Positions 10,374-21,266 are shown, counted from the first letter of the stretch. The stretch is 64,000 bases of DNA from JAHBXL01 sp964409775 (GCA_964409775.1 CAYPEI010000001.1:124001-188000), one strand, 5' to 3'. Notes: a model not told the origin generated them from the letters alone. Program-made: numbers and translations.

Positions 10374-10482
10374 CGTCCTCGATTCAGTGCCGCGGCGGCA
10401 GAGCGCAGGTTTGGCCCACTTCCCCGCGAGATCCCGGCGTCATAGACGGAAGATCCCACATTCGTGGGACATGCTGACGCCG

Positions 10483-11007
10483 TCACACGCTCGGGGGCTT
10501 GCGGTCATACGGATTGGGTTCGTCCCTCGATTCGCCCGCGGAGTTTCCACCCGCGGGAGGTGTCCGCGGCGGAGACAACGGAGGGGATGGTGGGTTCGAG
10601 GGCATCGGTCGAGGAAGCGGCGCGCCCGTGAGGTCGAATCCGGGCCTGGCGCGAAGTTCGCCGGCCGGCGTCGCTTGCGCGGCGGATGACGGTCGCTGAC
10701 CCGGCGGTGGAACGGCGCGGGGAGCATCCGCGCGCCCGGCGACCCGGAAAGTCAACGCTCGGCGTGCCGCGTCGTATTCCTCGGTCGTGAGTTCTCCAGA
10801 CTTGTGCATCCGCCTCAGGTCGCTCAGCATCCCGCCCGCGTCGTCACCGTCCTTGATGAACAGCCGCTTGCGCAACAGAAGGATGACCATCCCCAGCACC
10901 AGGACCGCGGCGATCAGGGCGCCCACCCAGATCAGCACATCCACGTTCGTGGAGGTTCCCGCCGCGGCCGGGCGAATCGGAGCGCTCGGGACCTGCGTGA
11001 GTGTCAC
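10483..11007 (-). CDS. Single-pass membrane protein with SHOCT-like segment
   Basis: This 174-residue protein has one membrane segment near residues 24-46, followed by a cytoplasmic RKRLFIKDGDD. The segment LSDLRRMHKSGELTTEEYDAARR resembles the SHOCT short C-terminal helical domain. The rest is a long Pro-rich tail (PSNPPSPPLSPPRTPP) that is probably disordered. The GTG start overlaps the stop of the upstream 11004-11840 gene by 4 bases, so the two are translationally coupled. Function is unknown. Confidence 0.7.
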   Translation of the reverse strand: MTLTQVPSAPIRPAAAGTSTNVDVLIWVGALIAAVLVLGMVILLLRKRLFIKDGDDAGGMLSDLRRMHKSGELTTEEYDAARRALTFRVAGRADAPRAVPPPGQRPSSAAQATPAGELRARPGFDLTGAPLPRPMPSNPPSPPLSPPRTPPAGGNSAGESRDEPNPYDRKPPSV

Positions 11008-11840
11008 GTCCAGCCCCCGGCGACAATCTCCTCGTGGATCGGGCCAAGCACCTTGGGCTCGACATAGGCATCCAGCAACTCGTGCGCGGCCGTGCGGAGA
11101 TCGCCCAGCAGCGATGGCAGCGCAGCGACGTCGCCGAACGGCCCGAACTTCCGCACGATCAGGTACAGGCTGATCGGCTCTTCCCGCCCGCGCGACGGGG
11201 CGTCCTCTGCGCCCGCCGCGGCCGCCGGGCCGCGCCGCGAGGACCGTGTCTTCACCTCGATGTGCGCCTGCAGGTCGTTGGCGTCGTTGAGCGCAACGCC
11301 GAAGATGGGCTGACAGTCCACCGGGCGGAACGACATCGGCCGAGAGCCGCCGCCCGCGCGCCCCGGCCGGCCCGATCCCGCGGCGAGTTGCGCCATCGGC
11401 GTCCCCGCCATCAGCGCGTTGCAGATGATGGCGTCGTGGTTCCCCGCTGCCGACAGATCAAAGCCCAGCAGCACCTCGATGCTCTCGATGTCCAGGGCGC
11501 TGATATCGAGGTAATACGGCGCCGACTCGATCACCGCCGAGTGCAGGCTGTAGGCATCTTCCCACTCACGCGGGCACACGCTGCCCGATCGAACACTCGT
11601 CCGTCGGACCGCGACCCACTCCTGCCAGGCGCCCCCGCCGTCGTGTTCAGGGCCCGTCGCGTCGGACTCCAGCGCCAGTTCATTCTGGTACCGCCGAAAC
11701 TGCGAGAGGCCCGGCCGTTGGCGGCGGAGACGGTCAAACAGGCCAAGCACGGTTTCCCGCCGCGTCGGCAGGTCCATCTTCAGGTTCACCCGCAGATTGA
11801 CGTAGTACGCCGCGCAGGTTGTCGCGAAACGAATGGGCAT
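11004..11840 (-). CDS. Conserved-looking hypothetical protein
   Basis: This 278-residue soluble protein has no recognised domain. It starts MPIRFATTCAAYYVNLRVNL, has no signal peptide, and contains hydrophobic core strands (YYLDISALDIESIEVLLGFD, EPISLYLIVRKFGPFGDV) that suggest a globular alpha/beta fold. An Ala/Gly-rich insert sits near residues 165 and 225. A GGGGAG Shine-Dalgarno and, 28 nt upstream of the ATG, a TACACT hexamer (11869-11874) suggest a promoter with a short leader. It is coupled by a 4-base overlap to the SHOCT-like membrane protein, which implies they act together. Confidence 0.65.
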   Translation of the reverse strand: MPIRFATTCAAYYVNLRVNLKMDLPTRRETVLGLFDRLRRQRPGLSQFRRYQNELALESDATGPEHDGGGAWQEWVAVRRTSVRSGSVCPREWEDAYSLHSAVIESAPYYLDISALDIESIEVLLGFDLSAAGNHDAIICNALMAGTPMAQLAAGSGRPGRAGGGSRPMSFRPVDCQPIFGVALNDANDLQAHIEVKTRSSRRGPAAAAGAEDAPSRGREEPISLYLIVRKFGPFGDVAALPSLLGDLRTAAHELLDAYVEPKVLGPIHEEIVAGGWT

Positions 11841-11909
11841 CGGCCGGTCTCCCCGTCTGTCCGCGCGAAGTGTACCGGCGCGGCGGAGCGAGCGGTGAGC
11901 CGCGGGGCC

Positions 11910-13004
11910 TCATGCTGTGTGCGAGGTCACAACACCGCGGGACGCGGAGGCGCCCGGGATGACGACGGGAGTCGCCGCGCTGGTTGCACGGCGGTTCTTC
12001 CGCAGTTTTGCGGCCAGCCGATCACGATCCGGCAGGCGGATGTTGCGGGCCAGCCCGAGCATCGCCATCACGCGGATCAGCATGTAACTGAAATCGATCT
12101 CCCACCAGCGCAGCCCATGGCGAGCGCTGTTCGGGAAGGCATGGTGATTGTTGTGCCACCCCTCGCCAAGGCCCAGGATGCCGACGATCGGGTTATTCCG
12201 GCTCTCATCCCCGCACGCAAACGGCCGCCAGCCCCACAGGTGACAGACCGAGTTCACGCTCCAGGTGATGTGGTGGATTACCAGAACCCGCACCAGACCG
12301 CCCCACAGGAAGCCCAGCAGCACCCCCATCCACGACAGCGTCAGCACGCCGCCCAGCACCGCCGGAATGACCAGACCCGCGAGCACCCACGCGAGGAAGT
12401 GCCGGTTTGCCGCGGCGAGCGCCCGGTCTTCGCGCAGGTCGCGTGTGTAGCGGCCCAGTCCCCGCTGATGCCCGGCGAACAACCACCCGACGTGTGCGTG
12501 GTACGCGCCCCGGAGCGTGGCGATGAAGCCCTCGCCCCACGAGCCGTCAGGACCCATGTGCGGCGAATGCGGATCGCCTTCGGAGTCGGAGTGCTGGTGG
12601 TGACGGCGGTGGGCCCCGCACCATTCGATCACCGGGCCCTGCACGGCCATCGACCCCGCCGCGGCGAACGCATACCGCACCGCCGCGGGTGTGCTGAACG
12701 ACTTGTGCGTGCACAGCCGGTGGTACCCGACCGTGACGCCGAATCCGCTGACGAGCGACATCGCAGTCATGAGCGCCAGGTACACCCAACTGAAGGCGGT
12801 GCCCCACAGAAGAACCATGGCCACGATGAGTCCGGCGATGGGGATGAGCACCGCGCCGAGGTTGATCATCCGCAGGCGATGGTCGGCTCGGCTGATCGCC
12901 GAACATTCGTCCGCACGATCGGGCAGACGCGGGTTGGCCGTAGTGGTGGGGGGTTGCGAGACCGAATCCTGAACGACGCGCGGAGCCGTGAGTTCCGTGG
13001 GCAT
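11910..13004 (-). CDS. Acyl-CoA/acyl-lipid delta-9-type fatty acid desaturase
   Basis: The 364-residue membrane di-iron desaturase shows the three histidine boxes in order: HRLCTHKS, HRRHHQHSD and HNNHHAF. It also has the SVNSVCHLWG segment and paired membrane helices before and after the first two boxes. Such enzymes put a cis double bond into saturated acyl chains and adjust membrane fluidity. The N-terminal ~40 residues are hydrophilic and not conserved in type. ATG 13004 is preceded by an AGGAG Shine-Dalgarno. The 229-bp gap upstream contains a TACACT hexamer on the same strand near 13155 and nothing else recognisable. Confidence 0.93.
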   Translation of the reverse strand: MPTELTAPRVVQDSVSQPPTTTANPRLPDRADECSAISRADHRLRMINLGAVLIPIAGLIVAMVLLWGTAFSWVYLALMTAMSLVSGFGVTVGYHRLCTHKSFSTPAAVRYAFAAAGSMAVQGPVIEWCGAHRRHHQHSDSEGDPHSPHMGPDGSWGEGFIATLRGAYHAHVGWLFAGHQRGLGRYTRDLREDRALAAANRHFLAWVLAGLVIPAVLGGVLTLSWMGVLLGFLWGGLVRVLVIHHITWSVNSVCHLWGWRPFACGDESRNNPIVGILGLGEGWHNNHHAFPNSARHGLRWWEIDFSYMLIRVMAMLGLARNIRLPDRDRLAAKLRKNRRATSAATPVVIPGASASRGVVTSHTA

Positions 13005-13233
13005 CCTGCTCCTGAACTGCGGCCCCGTGGTCTTGCTTCAACCGCTCGGCAGGCGCATCCGCGACAGTCGTGGATGAACCGGCTTCATGGCCGAGGGCGA
13101 GGGCAGATGGACGGCAGGGCCGATTCGGGTCCACGAGCGATCGCGCTGTCAAGTGTATCGGCGCCGGCGCATGCAGAAGCCGAAAAGCCATTGATTCTCT
13201 CGTTGGTTCAATTGCGAGCCGGGCGCGCCCGAA

Positions 13234-13926
13234 TCAAGGACCGAGCAGCCAATCAATCACTCTGGACGTGTCCGAAAGGTCGGCCAACGCATGGTCCGCA
13301 CCGGCCGCACGCAGCGCCGCCACCGGGAACAGCCCGGTCGCCACCGCGAGTGACCGGAGGCCGTTGGCCTTGGCGCAGCGGATGTCGTGCGGTGTATCGC
13401 CGATGATCGTGCACCGCGAAGGATCCGCGCTCACGCCGTAGCGCTCGCGAAACCTCGCCAATGCCACCGGCGGCAGGTGCGTGCGGTCGGGCGGATCATG
13501 CGGAGACTCGTCGCCCCAGGCCGAAACAGGGAACCGAGAAGGGTTGATCCCGCAGGCCCGCAACTTCAGCGAGCCCGTGTCGGCGTAGTTGCCCGTCAAC
13601 AGCCCGAGTGCCGCGAGCGGCTCGAGCGCATCCAGCAGCGCCGGCACGCCTGGGAGCGCCCTCGCGCCCGCGCACGCCGGAAGTTTCTCCGTCAGGTGCT
13701 TTCGATACCCCACGCGAAGCGCTGCAATGTTCGACCCATCCGGCCTTTGTCCGTTGGCGATCAACAGGTCACGCACGATCAGCGGATCCAGCCTGCCCGC
13801 GTACTCCACACCCGCCGAGGAAAACTCGGGGCCGAAGAGTTCCCGCCCCGCGGCCTCCATCGCGCGGATGCCCACGCCGCTGGTCGAGATGAGCGTTGCG
13901 TCGATGTCGAAGAGAATCAGGTGCAT
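13234..13926 (-). CDS. HAD-superfamily phosphatase/hydrolase
   Basis: The 230-residue protein starts with HAD motif I, LILFDIDATL. The second Asp is kept, and Ala replaces the usual Gly before Thr. A helical cap follows. Motif II is in LGLLTGNYADTG, and motif IV is GDTPHDIRCAKANG near the C terminus, typical of phosphoglycolate-phosphatase-like members. The substrate cannot be assigned. The start at 13926 is chosen because motif I must lie at the N terminus. The ORF extends to 14016 but would overlap the acylphosphatase gene upstream, which is read in the same direction with a 73-bp gap. Confidence 0.87.
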   Translation of the reverse strand: MHLILFDIDATLISTSGVGIRAMEAAGRELFGPEFSSAGVEYAGRLDPLIVRDLLIANGQRPDGSNIAALRVGYRKHLTEKLPACAGARALPGVPALLDALEPLAALGLLTGNYADTGSLKLRACGINPSRFPVSAWGDESPHDPPDRTHLPPVALARFRERYGVSADPSRCTIIGDTPHDIRCAKANGLRSLAVATGLFPVAALRAAGADHALADLSDTSRVIDWLLGP

Positions 13927-13999
13927 GGCCCGGTCGTGAACCCCGTGGATGGACGGAAAGGGCGACAGTACGCGCCAAGCGGCGGCCGCGCCGCGACCC

Positions 14000-14266
14000 T
14001 CACCTCCGGATTCCAAAGCCGCTCTCGTCGCTCCGCTCGGCCAACTCGACGCGGTCGACCCGCACGATGTTCCGCCGCATGCGCTCCGCGATCCGCGCCA
14101 GCAGCACGCCGATGTCCTCGGCCTCGCCCTGCGCTTCCAGGAGGACCGTCCCGTCGTGCTCGTTGCGGACGAACCCGCACAGCGGCAGCCCTTCGGCGCA
14201 CTGAACCGCGGTGGCCCGGAACCCCACCCCCTGCACTCGCCCGTGGAAGCACACTTGGAGCCTCAT
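14000..14266 (-). CDS. acyP: Acylphosphatase
   Basis: This 88-residue enzyme hydrolyses acyl phosphates such as carbamoyl- and 1,3-bisphosphoglycerate. It has the family length and the signature GRVQGVGFRATA with the phosphate-binding Arg. The second signature is GFVRNEHDGTV with the catalytic Asn. The start at 14266 gives the canonical N terminus MRLQVCFHGRVQGVGF. A TAGCCT hexamer (14274-14279) lies 7 nt upstream with no Shine-Dalgarno. It is divergent from the dnaG promoter and co-directional with the HAD gene. Confidence 0.95.
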   Translation of the reverse strand: MRLQVCFHGRVQGVGFRATAVQCAEGLPLCGFVRNEHDGTVLLEAQGEAEDIGVLLARIAERMRRNIVRVDRVELAERSDESGFGIRR

Positions 14267-14362
14267 CGCGGTCAGGCTAGGACCTCCACCGCCTGTCCCG
14301 CCCGCGCTATCGGACCTTCCGCGATCCGGTTGGAGGGTTTGTGCGCTCTTTGTCGCCAAAGT

Positions 14363-14390
14363 TTGACCGCGGCCGGACCTGTGCTACATT
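14363..14390 (+). promoter_or_regulatory. Sigma70-type promoter of dnaG (-35 TTGACC, -10 TACATT)
   Basis: TTGACC (14363-14368) and TACATT (14385-14390) are spaced by 16 bp, which is the clearest -35/-10 pair in the window. Transcription should begin near 14397, about 283 nt before the dnaG ATG, leaving an unusually long leader. Confidence 0.65.
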
Positions 14391-14405
14391 TTTCAAGTCT
14401 GGGAA

Positions 14406-14484
14406 GGTCGCCCAACCCAGGATCCATCGGGCCAGATGCGGCGTCCGTGCCGATTATCTCCGGGATCACACCTTCCGGGCGACC
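14406..14484 (+). ncRNA. Structured leader segment upstream of dnaG (candidate)
   Basis: Right after the predicted transcription start, GGTCGCCC (14406-14413) can pair with GGGCGACC (14477-14484). Inside it, GATCC (14421-14425) can pair with GGATC (14463-14467), and ATCGG (14426-14430) with CCGAT (14450-14454). A competing helix GGAAGG/CCTTCC (14402-14407, 14471-14476) shares two bases with the outer stem, so two folds are possible. No known RNA family is recognised. The remaining leader to 14679 contains no other gene. Confidence 0.4.
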
Positions 14485-14679
14485 GACTCGCGACACCCAC
14501 CCGTCTCCGGGCTCTTTCCGAGCCTCGGAGTTGTTGCGGCGTCAGCGTCGCGCGTGAGTTCTCGGGCCGGTGTTCGTGAGACCCAAGCACCTTCGAGAGT
14601 GTTTGTCTTCGTGTGGGCCGTTCGTGCGCACCCCGTCGTGTCGCCGCCGGTGAGTTCCGAAGTGCTTGGTCCGCAACAT

Positions 14680-16587
14680 ATGACGACCTTCCCACGATCG
14701 ATCAGCCCCAACGACGACAAGCGCCGGGTCCTCGAGGCCACGGACATCGTCCGGCTGATCGGCGAGCAACTCGCGCTCAAGTCCAAGGGCCGCGAGTTCC
14801 TCGGGCTCTGCCCATTCCACAACGACCACAAACCGTCGATGACCGTGGTCCCGCACAAGCAGATCTTCCACTGCTTCTCGTGCGGCGCGGGTGGCGATGC
14901 GCTCCGCTTCGTGATGGACTACCACAAGATGTCCTTCCGCGAGGCCCTGCAGCACCTGGCCGACCGCGCGGGGATCAAACTCACACCCTGGCGGCCATCC
15001 GGCCCCATCGGTGGTCTTGCCGGCGCACCCGACGACGACCAGACGCCCCGCTCGGCGATGCTCGGCGCAAACCAGACCGCCTGCGACTTCTTCCGCGCCA
15101 TCCTCAAGCATGAAGAGCACGGCCGCGCCGCCCGCGAGGTGATCCAGCGTCGCGGCGTCTCCCCGGAGATGGTCGAACTCTTCGGCCTCGGCGCGTCGCC
15201 CGACAAGTGGGACGGGCTCCTGCTGACCGTCCAGCACAAGGGGCTCGATCCGGCCGCGTTCCGCGCGGCGGGGCTGTTCAAGTCGCGCGACGGCGGCGGC
15301 CTCTACGACGCGTTCCGCAACCGCCTGATGTTCCCGATCCACGACCAGATCGGCCGGGTGGTGGGCTTCGGCGCTCGGCGGCTCCGCGAGGAGGACGATC
15401 CCAAGTACCTCAACTCCGCCGAGTCCGCCGTTTTCGACAAGGGTACGACGCTTTACGCGCTGCACCAGGCCGCCCAGGCCATCCGCATCGGGCGCGTCGC
15501 CATCGTCGTCGAGGGCTACATGGACGCGATCGCCTGCCACCAGGCCGGCGTCCGCAATGCCGTCGCCACACTCGGCACCGCGCTCACGGTCGGCAACGCG
15601 CGGGTCCTGCGGCGGCTGTGCGACTCGGTCATCCTGCTCTTTGATGGTGATGCCGCCGGCATGAAGGCCGCCGAGCGGGCGGTCGAGGTGTTCTTCGCCG
15701 AGCCCATCGATGTGCGCATCGCGACCCTTGCCCCGCACACCGATGCCAAGGACCCCGACGAACTCCTCAAACGCGAGGGCGGGCGGGCGGTGCTCGAGAG
15801 AGTCTTCGCCGCGGCGGTCGATCCGCTCGACCTCCTGTTTGCGCGGATGAAGTCCACCGTCGAAGGGTTGGGGCTGGCCGCTCGCTCGCGCCAGATCGAC
15901 GAGTTCACCACGCGCCTGGTTTCGCTCGGACTTTCGGCCGTCGAGCCTGTCCGGTACCAACTCATTGTCAAGCGAGTCGCCCAGGTCGCCGGTGTCGACT
16001 GGCAGACCATCTCCCAGTCGCTGGCGCAGAAGGTCAACCGGAACCGCGCCCGCGTTGCTGCCGCGCCCGACGCGAGGGCAGACGCCGACGCGGCTGCGGA
16101 CGGCTCCGCGGCCCCGGCAGCCGGGCCGCGGCGCATGTCCGCGCAGGAGCAGTTGCTCGGCTGTCTGCTCTGCGACCCCGGTCTCTGGCTCCGTATCAAG
16201 GACGAAGAGTGGGAGGTTGTCGCGGCGGATGCGTTCGAGCACGGCCCGGCTCGCGACATCGCCATGGCCATGTCCGAACTCCGCCTCAACGAGGAGCCGG
16301 CGACCCTGAACGCCGTGCTCGCGTCGCTCGATGAGGCGGGAGCGCAGCGGTTCGCCACCCAGGCCGCGGCGGAGGTCGACCGCATCACCGAGGGCGACCC
16401 GCAGCGTCTGGTCCAGCATTTCGCGGAGCGTATGCGAGAGGTCCTGCTTCGCCGCACCGTGCGCACCGGCCTGCCGCCTGCGCCGGTCGAAGCCGGCGAT
16501 GACTGGATCCACGCCGTGCTGCGTCAGCGTGAGTTGAGGGCCTCGCTCGGGCACGATCCAACGCGACTGCCGCGGCCGGCGGGCTGA
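14680..16587 (+). CDS. dnaG: DNA primase DnaG
   Basis: The 635-residue primase makes RNA primers for replication. The N-terminal CHC2 zinc ribbon shows Cys44, His47, Cys65 and Cys68. The catalytic TOPRIM core contains VVEGYMDAIACHQAG and the acidic LLFDGDAAGMKAAERA. The central core starts at DFFRAILKHEEHGRAAREV. The C-terminal ~190 residues match the weakly conserved helicase-binding region (QEQLLGCLLCDPGLW). ATG 14680 gives the standard N terminus. The frame is open back to 14341 but that part is the leader. It is followed at 193 bp by rpoD, the usual macromolecular-synthesis pairing. Between the two, a CGCCAC/GTGGCG hairpin (16605-16624) is the only structure seen. Confidence 0.97.
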   Translation: MTTFPRSISPNDDKRRVLEATDIVRLIGEQLALKSKGREFLGLCPFHNDHKPSMTVVPHKQIFHCFSCGAGGDALRFVMDYHKMSFREALQHLADRAGIKLTPWRPSGPIGGLAGAPDDDQTPRSAMLGANQTACDFFRAILKHEEHGRAAREVIQRRGVSPEMVELFGLGASPDKWDGLLLTVQHKGLDPAAFRAAGLFKSRDGGGLYDAFRNRLMFPIHDQIGRVVGFGARRLREEDDPKYLNSAESAVFDKGTTLYALHQAAQAIRIGRVAIVVEGYMDAIACHQAGVRNAVATLGTALTVGNARVLRRLCDSVILLFDGDAAGMKAAERAVEVFFAEPIDVRIATLAPHTDAKDPDELLKREGGRAVLERVFAAAVDPLDLLFARMKSTVEGLGLAARSRQIDEFTTRLVSLGLSAVEPVRYQLIVKRVAQVAGVDWQTISQSLAQKVNRNRARVAAAPDARADADAAADGSAAPAAGPRRMSAQEQLLGCLLCDPGLWLRIKDEEWEVVAADAFEHGPARDIAMAMSELRLNEEPATLNAVLASLDEAGAQRFATQAAAEVDRITEGDPQRLVQHFAERMREVLLRRTVRTGLPPAPVEAGDDWIHAVLRQRELRASLGHDPTRLPRPAG

Positions 16588-16780
16588 GTCGAATGTTGAA
16601 TTCCCGCCACACATTCAGGTGGCGCGCCTCGATCCGTTTGCGAAGTATGTGGAGTCACACCATCAAGGAGTTGAAGTTCGTGAGTTGAAGAACAACACGG
16701 GGCAAGGCAATCGCCCCGGGGTCCGTTGCGTACACACACATGGGATCGTGAGCCGGCTGCGTGCACTCCACGTCTGAGAC

Positions 16781-18664
<1,884 letters not shown>

Positions 18665-18812
18665 AGGTGAAGTCGTGACTGCGGAGACGCGGCTTGCCCC
18701 GGTGCGATCCCAGCACGGGTTTGCCGCTTTGCGAGTCGGCCGATACGGAAGCGAAGTATGGCCGCGCGCTGCGGTCACGGCCTAACGTCGATCTTCCTCG
18801 TGGAGTTCGACG

Positions 18813-20285
18813 ATGAAGGCCCGTGAACTGGCGAATCTCGGCATCCCAGAGGGCGAAGCGTTGCGGCTCGCAGTCAAGGCCTGCGCCCGCGCTGCCCAGG
18901 CGGGGATGAGCAAGGAGTCGCTTCGCGGCGCGATCCACGGTGTCATCGAGAATCCGCAGGGCTATCTCAGCGACCCGGTCTTTGACCGGCTGGCCGCGGA
19001 GTTGGTCGGCCGGACGGCGACGCGGTTCATCGAGCGCGAAGAACCCGCGCCATGGAAGAACTGGGGCTTCGATCTGGAGCCGGAGTCCGTAAGCCAGATG
19101 GCGCGGGCGTGCCGTCTGCCCATCGCCGCGGCGGGCGCGCTCATGCCCGATGCCCACGTGGGCTACGGTCTCCCGATCGGCGGCGTGCTGGCGACCCGCA
19201 ACGCCGTCGTGCCCTACGCCGTGGGAGTCGACATCGCGTGCCGGATGCGGCTGAGCGTGCTCGACCTGCCGCCGTCGATGCTCGACAGCGACCACCAGCG
19301 GGCGACCCTCCAGCACGCCATCGAGTCGGAGACCCGCTTCGGCGTCGGCGCGGCGTTCCAGCGCAAACGACAGCACGCCGTGCTCGACAGCGACTGGCGC
19401 GTCTCACCCATCACCGCTCAGGGCAAGGACAAGGCTTGGGCCCAACTCGGCACCAGCGGCTCGGGAAACCACTTCGTCGAGTTCGGCGTCCTCACGATCA
19501 CCGACGAGGACGTCGTCCGCCGGGGCGACGCTGCGCCGGAGGCCGACAGCGGCTTCGGCTCGGGCTGGCAGTTCGCCCTTCCCACCGGGCAATACCTCGC
19601 GCTCCTGTCCCACTCCGGCTCCCGCGGCACGGGCGCGGCGGTGTGCGACCACTACTCCAAACTCGCCATGCGGCAGCACCCCGAACTCCCCAAAGACCTC
19701 GCGTACCTCGCCTGGCTCGACCTCGGTTCACAGGAAGGCCACGAGTATTGGAACGCCATGAACCTGATGGGGGAGTATGCCGCGGCCAACCACGAGTGCA
19801 TCCACCGTCACATCGTCAGAGCGCTCGGCGCTGAGGCCTTGGCCTACGTTGAGAATCACCACAACTTCGCATGGAAGGAATGCCACACCCTTCCCGACGG
19901 GTCCCGCGAGGAACTCATCGTTCACCGCAAGGGCGCAACGCCCGCGGGCGAGGGTGTGCTGGGTGTCATCCCGGGTTCCATGGCGACGCCCGGCTTCGTC
20001 GTGCGTGGCCGCGGCTCCGTCCAGTCGCTCATGTCCGCCAGCCACGGCGCAGGCCGCATCATGTCGCGCACGAAGGCCAGGCAGGCGTTCGCGTGGGGGA
20101 ACGTGAAGCGCGAACTGGCCGCGGCGGGTGTGCACGTGCTGTCCGCGGGTCTCGATGAGGTGCCGGGCGTGTACAAGGACATTCACCAGGTCATGGCCCA
20201 GCAGCAAGACCTCGTCGACGTGATCGGCCGGTTCGACCCGCGACTGGTCAAAATGGCCCCCGAGGGCGAGCGTGCCGAGGATTGA
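18813..20285 (+). CDS. rtcB: RtcB-family RNA ligase
   Basis: The 490-residue protein belongs to the RtcB family, GTP/Mn2+-dependent ligases that join 2',3'-cyclic phosphate (or 3'-phosphate) and 5'-OH RNA ends. Family motifs occur in order: DAHVGYGLPIGGV, GVDIACRM (metal-binding Cys), GTSGSGNHFVEFG, SHSGSRG, NHHNFAWKE and HRKGATPAGEG. PGSMATPGFVVRG follows. SASHGAGR contains the His that is guanylylated in characterised members. In place of the usual GVDIGCG there is GVDIACR, a divergent form of that motif. A GGAG Shine-Dalgarno lies 7 nt before the ATG. It stands 148 bp after rpoD and ends in a terminator, so it may be the end of the dnaG-rpoD unit or a separate gene. Confidence 0.92.
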   Translation: MKARELANLGIPEGEALRLAVKACARAAQAGMSKESLRGAIHGVIENPQGYLSDPVFDRLAAELVGRTATRFIEREEPAPWKNWGFDLEPESVSQMARACRLPIAAAGALMPDAHVGYGLPIGGVLATRNAVVPYAVGVDIACRMRLSVLDLPPSMLDSDHQRATLQHAIESETRFGVGAAFQRKRQHAVLDSDWRVSPITAQGKDKAWAQLGTSGSGNHFVEFGVLTITDEDVVRRGDAAPEADSGFGSGWQFALPTGQYLALLSHSGSRGTGAAVCDHYSKLAMRQHPELPKDLAYLAWLDLGSQEGHEYWNAMNLMGEYAAANHECIHRHIVRALGAEALAYVENHHNFAWKECHTLPDGSREELIVHRKGATPAGEGVLGVIPGSMATPGFVVRGRGSVQSLMSASHGAGRIMSRTKARQAFAWGNVKRELAAAGVHVLSAGLDEVPGVYKDIHQVMAQQQDLVDVIGRFDPRLVKMAPEGERAED

Positions 20286-20290
20286 AACGA

Positions 20291-20324
20291 AAAAGGCCCC
20301 GGCTGCACATGCGGCCGGGGCTTT
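20291..20324. terminator. Bidirectional intrinsic terminator after rtcB
   Basis: The perfect 8-bp GC stem GCCCCGGC/GCCGGGGC (20296-20303, 20314-20321) is flanked by AAAAG on the left and TTT on the right. It therefore could serve both rtcB and the convergent DUF1579 gene. Confidence 0.8.
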
Positions 20325-20386
20325 CGTGATTCACTCAATCTCTGGCCACCCACGGCCGGACATTCCATGCCGGCCGCTCGCGATGC

Positions 20387-21115
20387 TCAGTGGCCCGCTG
20401 GCGCGGTCGCCGTGGGGGCGTTGCCCGTCCGCGTGAACTTGATCTCCATGTGCTTGAACTCTTTCCCGGTCGCGCGGTCCGGGCCGAACATCTCCAGCGT
20501 CATCTCGTTGGGACCGTTGAAGGTGTAGATCTCACGAAGGGTCTGCTCCTTCTTGGTCATGGGGCAGTTCATCGTGTATGTCCAGTTGATCGTCTTGCCG
20601 TCCTTCGCCAGGTCGCCGGTGCCGGTCATGATGCCGGTGCCCCAGTTGTCGATCCACGTGCCGACGAACTTCTGCGTCACGTTGTCATAGCCGTTCAGGC
20701 CCATCCCGTGGAACGGCCCCATCTCGCCCATGTCCCCCTTCATCTCGCCATGGATAAACCGCCCGTCCATGAGCGGCGTCACGGTGTACGTGCCGCCGCT
20801 GAGGTTCGGCTCCATGCCGGGCGCCATCCACATCTTGGTCTGGGCCGACCACGTTCCCACCGACTTGGCCAGGAACTTGTGCATCTCGCCCGGCGTCGCC
20901 GCGGCCATGCACGCCTGCATGTCCTCCATCGACATGCCGGGGGGCAGTTTCACCTCCGGCTGCGCCCCATGTCCGGCGGGCGTGACGGTCTTGGGCGCAA
21001 TCGTCGTGGGCTTCTTCTCACCGCCCGGCTGGGCGAAGGCGATCGACCCGGCGACAGCGGCAACTCCCGCGACGGTCAGAACTGCGGGCACGATGAACGA
21101 GGTGCAGCGGCACAT
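20387..21115 (-). CDS. Secreted DUF1579-family protein
   Basis: The 242-residue protein has a signal peptide (CTSFIVPAVLTVAGVAAVAG, likely cleavage after AFAQ), a Lys/Pro-rich linker and a DUF1579 domain. That domain shows KSVGTWSAQTKMWMAPG, MDGRFIHGEMKGDMGEMGPFHGMG-type strands, YDNVTQKFVGTWIDNWGTGIM and the C-terminal LEMFGPDRATGKEFKHMEI. DUF1579 forms a beta-barrel-like, lipocalin-like fold of unknown role. It is rich in Met, which may hint at an oxidising or metal environment but proves nothing. ATG 21115 has the Shine-Dalgarno AAAGGAG 7 nt upstream. The upstream promoter is well defined (21171-21199). Confidence 0.88.
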   Translation of the reverse strand: MCRCTSFIVPAVLTVAGVAAVAGSIAFAQPGGEKKPTTIAPKTVTPAGHGAQPEVKLPPGMSMEDMQACMAAATPGEMHKFLAKSVGTWSAQTKMWMAPGMEPNLSGGTYTVTPLMDGRFIHGEMKGDMGEMGPFHGMGLNGYDNVTQKFVGTWIDNWGTGIMTGTGDLAKDGKTINWTYTMNCPMTKKEQTLREIYTFNGPNEMTLEMFGPDRATGKEFKHMEIKFTRTGNAPTATAPAGH

Positions 21116-21170
21116 AGCGTTACTCCTTTGAAAATGGTGAACATCCGCATCGGTTTGTGCGGATTGAACG

Positions 21171-21199
21171 ATCCTATAGGGGCTTTCCTGACCGGACAA
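21171..21199 (-). promoter_or_regulatory. Promoter of the DUF1579 gene (-35 TTGTCC, -10 TAGGAT)
   Basis: On the minus strand TTGTCC (21199-21194) and TAGGAT (21176-21171) are separated by exactly 17 bp. The predicted start near 21164 gives a ~49-nt leader that carries a good Shine-Dalgarno. Confidence 0.55.
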
Positions 21200-21255
21200 G
21201 TACCGGACATTGCGGGAGGCGAGGTGTGGATTTCGGCTGGCTGCCGCCGCGTGCG

Positions 21256-21261
21256 TACACT
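21256..21261 (+). promoter_or_regulatory. Possible -10 element (TACACT) before the first Mn riboswitch
   Basis: TACACT lies 13 nt before the P1 helix of the first aptamer. The same context, GTACACTCG, recurs at the same distance before the second aptamer (22659-22667) although the aptamer interiors have diverged. This supports a conserved promoter element. No matching -35 is evident. Confidence 0.45.
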
Positions 21262-21266
21262 CGTCC

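Noticed and set aside
14542..16614. 690-codon open frame antisense to dnaG
   Set aside because: Composition is that of a GC-rich shadow frame with no family motif, and the plus strand holds a complete DnaG.
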